A stretch of 8,611 bases of DNA from JBKPDV01 sp046728075 (lineage in GTDB: Bacteria; Acidobacteriota; Thermoanaerobaculia; UBA5066; Gp7-AA6): positions 1 to 8,611 of the forward strand of contig JBKPDV010000123.1 of assembly GCA_046728075.1 (NCBI GenBank). Reading direction: 5' to 3'. The position numbers and the translations under genes are program-made. Under the pieces are notes generated by a model that did no database searches, had not been told where the DNA came from, and worked only from the letters and a program-made list of their open reading frames with translations. Positions 7,481 through 8,611 of the stretch are shown in pieces (the stretch's first letter is position 1; the number at the start of each line of letters is the position of its first letter).

Positions 7481-8611
7481 AGGCCACCGCCCGAGAGTTG
7501 GCAAAGACCATCTCGAGGATTTCGGTCAGGCGGGTCGGAGCATGGTGCTGTGCATAGAGTCGAGCGACTTCCTGCGCGGCGGAGGTGTAGGCCGGATCCG
7601 CCAGCATCCGTTGGACCATCGCTCGCAGACTCGCCGCGTCGGCCGTCGAGGCGCGAAGCATCTCGCCCGCCCCCCGCCGCTGGATCGCCTGCATGTTGAT
7701 GGTCTGGTTCATGTTTCCGGCGATCCCGAGGACGGGCACACCGGCCGCGAGCGGCGGCTGGCACGTCCAGGTGCCGCCGTCTCCGATAGCGAGGCTCGAG
7801 CGGGCGGCGACCGCCTGCGCGGGCAGGTAGTCCGCGAAGAAGGCGTTGGCCGGAAGCGAAGCGAAGTCTCGGCGGCCGCCCGTGGTCACGAGGACGGTCA
7901 CCGGCAGATCCGCCAGAGCTTCGAGAGCCGTCGAGAAAAGATCGTCGCGGGCGAAGGCCAGGGTCAGCGAAACGACAGGCAGGTCAGCCGGCACGGCATT
8001 CCACCATCCCGGCCACGCCGTGGCCGGCGAATCGGAGATCGGGCCCAGGTGATGGTGGTTCGAGGGCAGGCCTTCCAGCGGGATCATGCCGGGCGCGTCC
8101 GCGTAAAGCGTTTGATCGGCGTCGGTGTAGACGCGCCGCAGGTCGCGTCCGAGCGAAGACAGGCCGTACCTTTGGCGGACCGCGTTCAACGGGCGGCAGT
8201 GGTGGGCGAACGCGAGCGGGCGCACCGCCGAAAAGACCGCTTGAGCCGTTGCGCTGCCGACGATCCGGGACCACCGATGGTCGGCCAGCGAGAAACGGAT
8301 GCGAGCGTAAGGGCTCCAGCACGGATCGCACAGCGCCAGGTACGGGACTCCGGCCAGCCGGGCGCTGACCGAGAGTGACAGGCGGAAATCGCCGATGACT
8401 GCGTCCGGCGCGACCTCCCGGATGACTTCGAGATCCTCGCGCACGTACGAATCGAGCGTCTCGACGTCGTAAAGCGGCGAGCCGGAGGCCAGGGCATCGA
8501 GAAAGCGCTCCGAGGAGATCGAGTGAATGGGCCGAACCGCGATGCCGGACTGCGATCCGATCTCCGAAAAGCGCGGTTCCCGCGCCAGAACGACTTCGTA
8601 GTCCTCGGTGG
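7479..8611 (-). CDS. GT1/MGT-type glycosyltransferase, N-terminus cut by window edge
   Basis: This is a partial gene: 376 residues are visible and the start lies beyond the right edge. By comparison with the paralogue at 1-188, about 30-35 N-terminal residues are missing. It looks like a two-Rossmann-domain GT-B enzyme of the UGT/macrolide glycosyltransferase family, which moves a sugar from a nucleotide donor to a small or lipophilic acceptor. The N-terminal acceptor half (visible residues 1-200) contains VVLAREPRF and APDAVIGDFR. The C-terminal donor half has a PSPG-like segment (visible residues 275-306) reading GDGGTWTCQPPLAAGVPVLG followed by NMNQ. The usual HGG histidine is Asp here (D277) and the usual terminal DQ is NQ, so the donor or activity may differ from canonical members. 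No signal peptide or membrane helix is visible in the part present. Its TGA is 6 bases from the next start. The family call is firm; the substrates are unknown. Confidence 0.85.
   Translation of the reverse strand, partial: TEDYEVVLAREPRFSEIGSQSGIAVRPIHSISSERFLDALASGSPLYDVETLDSYVREDLEVIREVAPDAVIGDFRLSLSVSARLAGVPYLALCDPCWSPYARIRFSLADHRWSRIVGSATAQAVFSAVRPLAFAHHCRPLNAVRQRYGLSSLGRDLRRVYTDADQTLYADAPGMIPLEGLPSNHHHLGPISDSPATAWPGWWNAVPADLPVVSLTLAFARDDLFSTALEALADLPVTVLVTTGGRRDFASLPANAFFADYLPAQAVAARSSLAIGDGGTWTCQPPLAAGVPVLGIAGNMNQTINMQAIQRRGAGEMLRASTADAASLRAMVQRMLADPAYTSAAQEVARLYAQHHAPTRLTEILEMVFANSRAVA

Noticed and set aside
6309..8378. A 689-codon open frame on the plus strand, antisense to the KASIII and first glycosyltransferase genes
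   Set aside because: Its translation is Arg/Gly/His-rich with no recognisable fold, while the minus strand carries clear families with intact active sites over the same bases. Long antisense frames are expected in DNA with G/C-rich third positions.

Overview
The window is a dense, GC-rich stretch of bacterial DNA (by eye about two thirds G+C, with strong G/C preference at third codon positions). All seven recognisable genes lie on the minus strand and read from high to low coordinates. The longest gap between genes is 35 bases, so they look like part of one operon whose promoter and terminator lie outside the window. The composition and gene types fit a GC-rich soil or environmental bacterium (for example Acidobacteriota, Myxococcota or Gemmatimonadota), but nothing here fixes the lineage.

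In transcription order: a GT1/MGT-type glycosyltransferase lacking its N-terminus (8611-7479); a beta-ketoacyl-ACP synthase III with a complete Cys-His-Asn triad and an extra N-terminal segment (7472-6318); a GNAT-fold acyltransferase of the FeeM / PEP-CTERM-exosortase-associated type (6300-5533); a 1062-residue fusion of an E1/ThiF-like adenylyltransferase and two tandem nitroreductase domains, related to mycobacterial Rv1355c (5536-2348); a fatty-acyl-AMP ligase, FAAL (2312 to about 481); a stand-alone acyl carrier protein (484-185); and the N-terminus of a second, paralogous glycosyltransferase (188-1, running out of the window).

A coherent working model is a lipid pathway. The FAAL activates a free fatty acid and loads it on the ACP. 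The KASIII condenses or transfers the acyl chain. The GNAT-fold enzyme passes an acyl group from the ACP to an amine, giving an N-acyl amino acid or similar. The E1-nitroreductase fusion activates and/or oxidises an intermediate. Two glycosyltransferases then add sugars. The steps rest on known family chemistry; the product and the order of steps are inference.

The most unusual sequence feature is the FAAL end. Its frame contains no stop codon before the window edge: it runs out of frame through the ACP gene and into the frame of the second glycosyltransferase. Just before the ACP start there is an A_AAG_GGA heptamer at which a -1 shift would end translation on a TGA overlapping the ACP ATG. 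A one-base sequencing or assembly deletion is the plain alternative.
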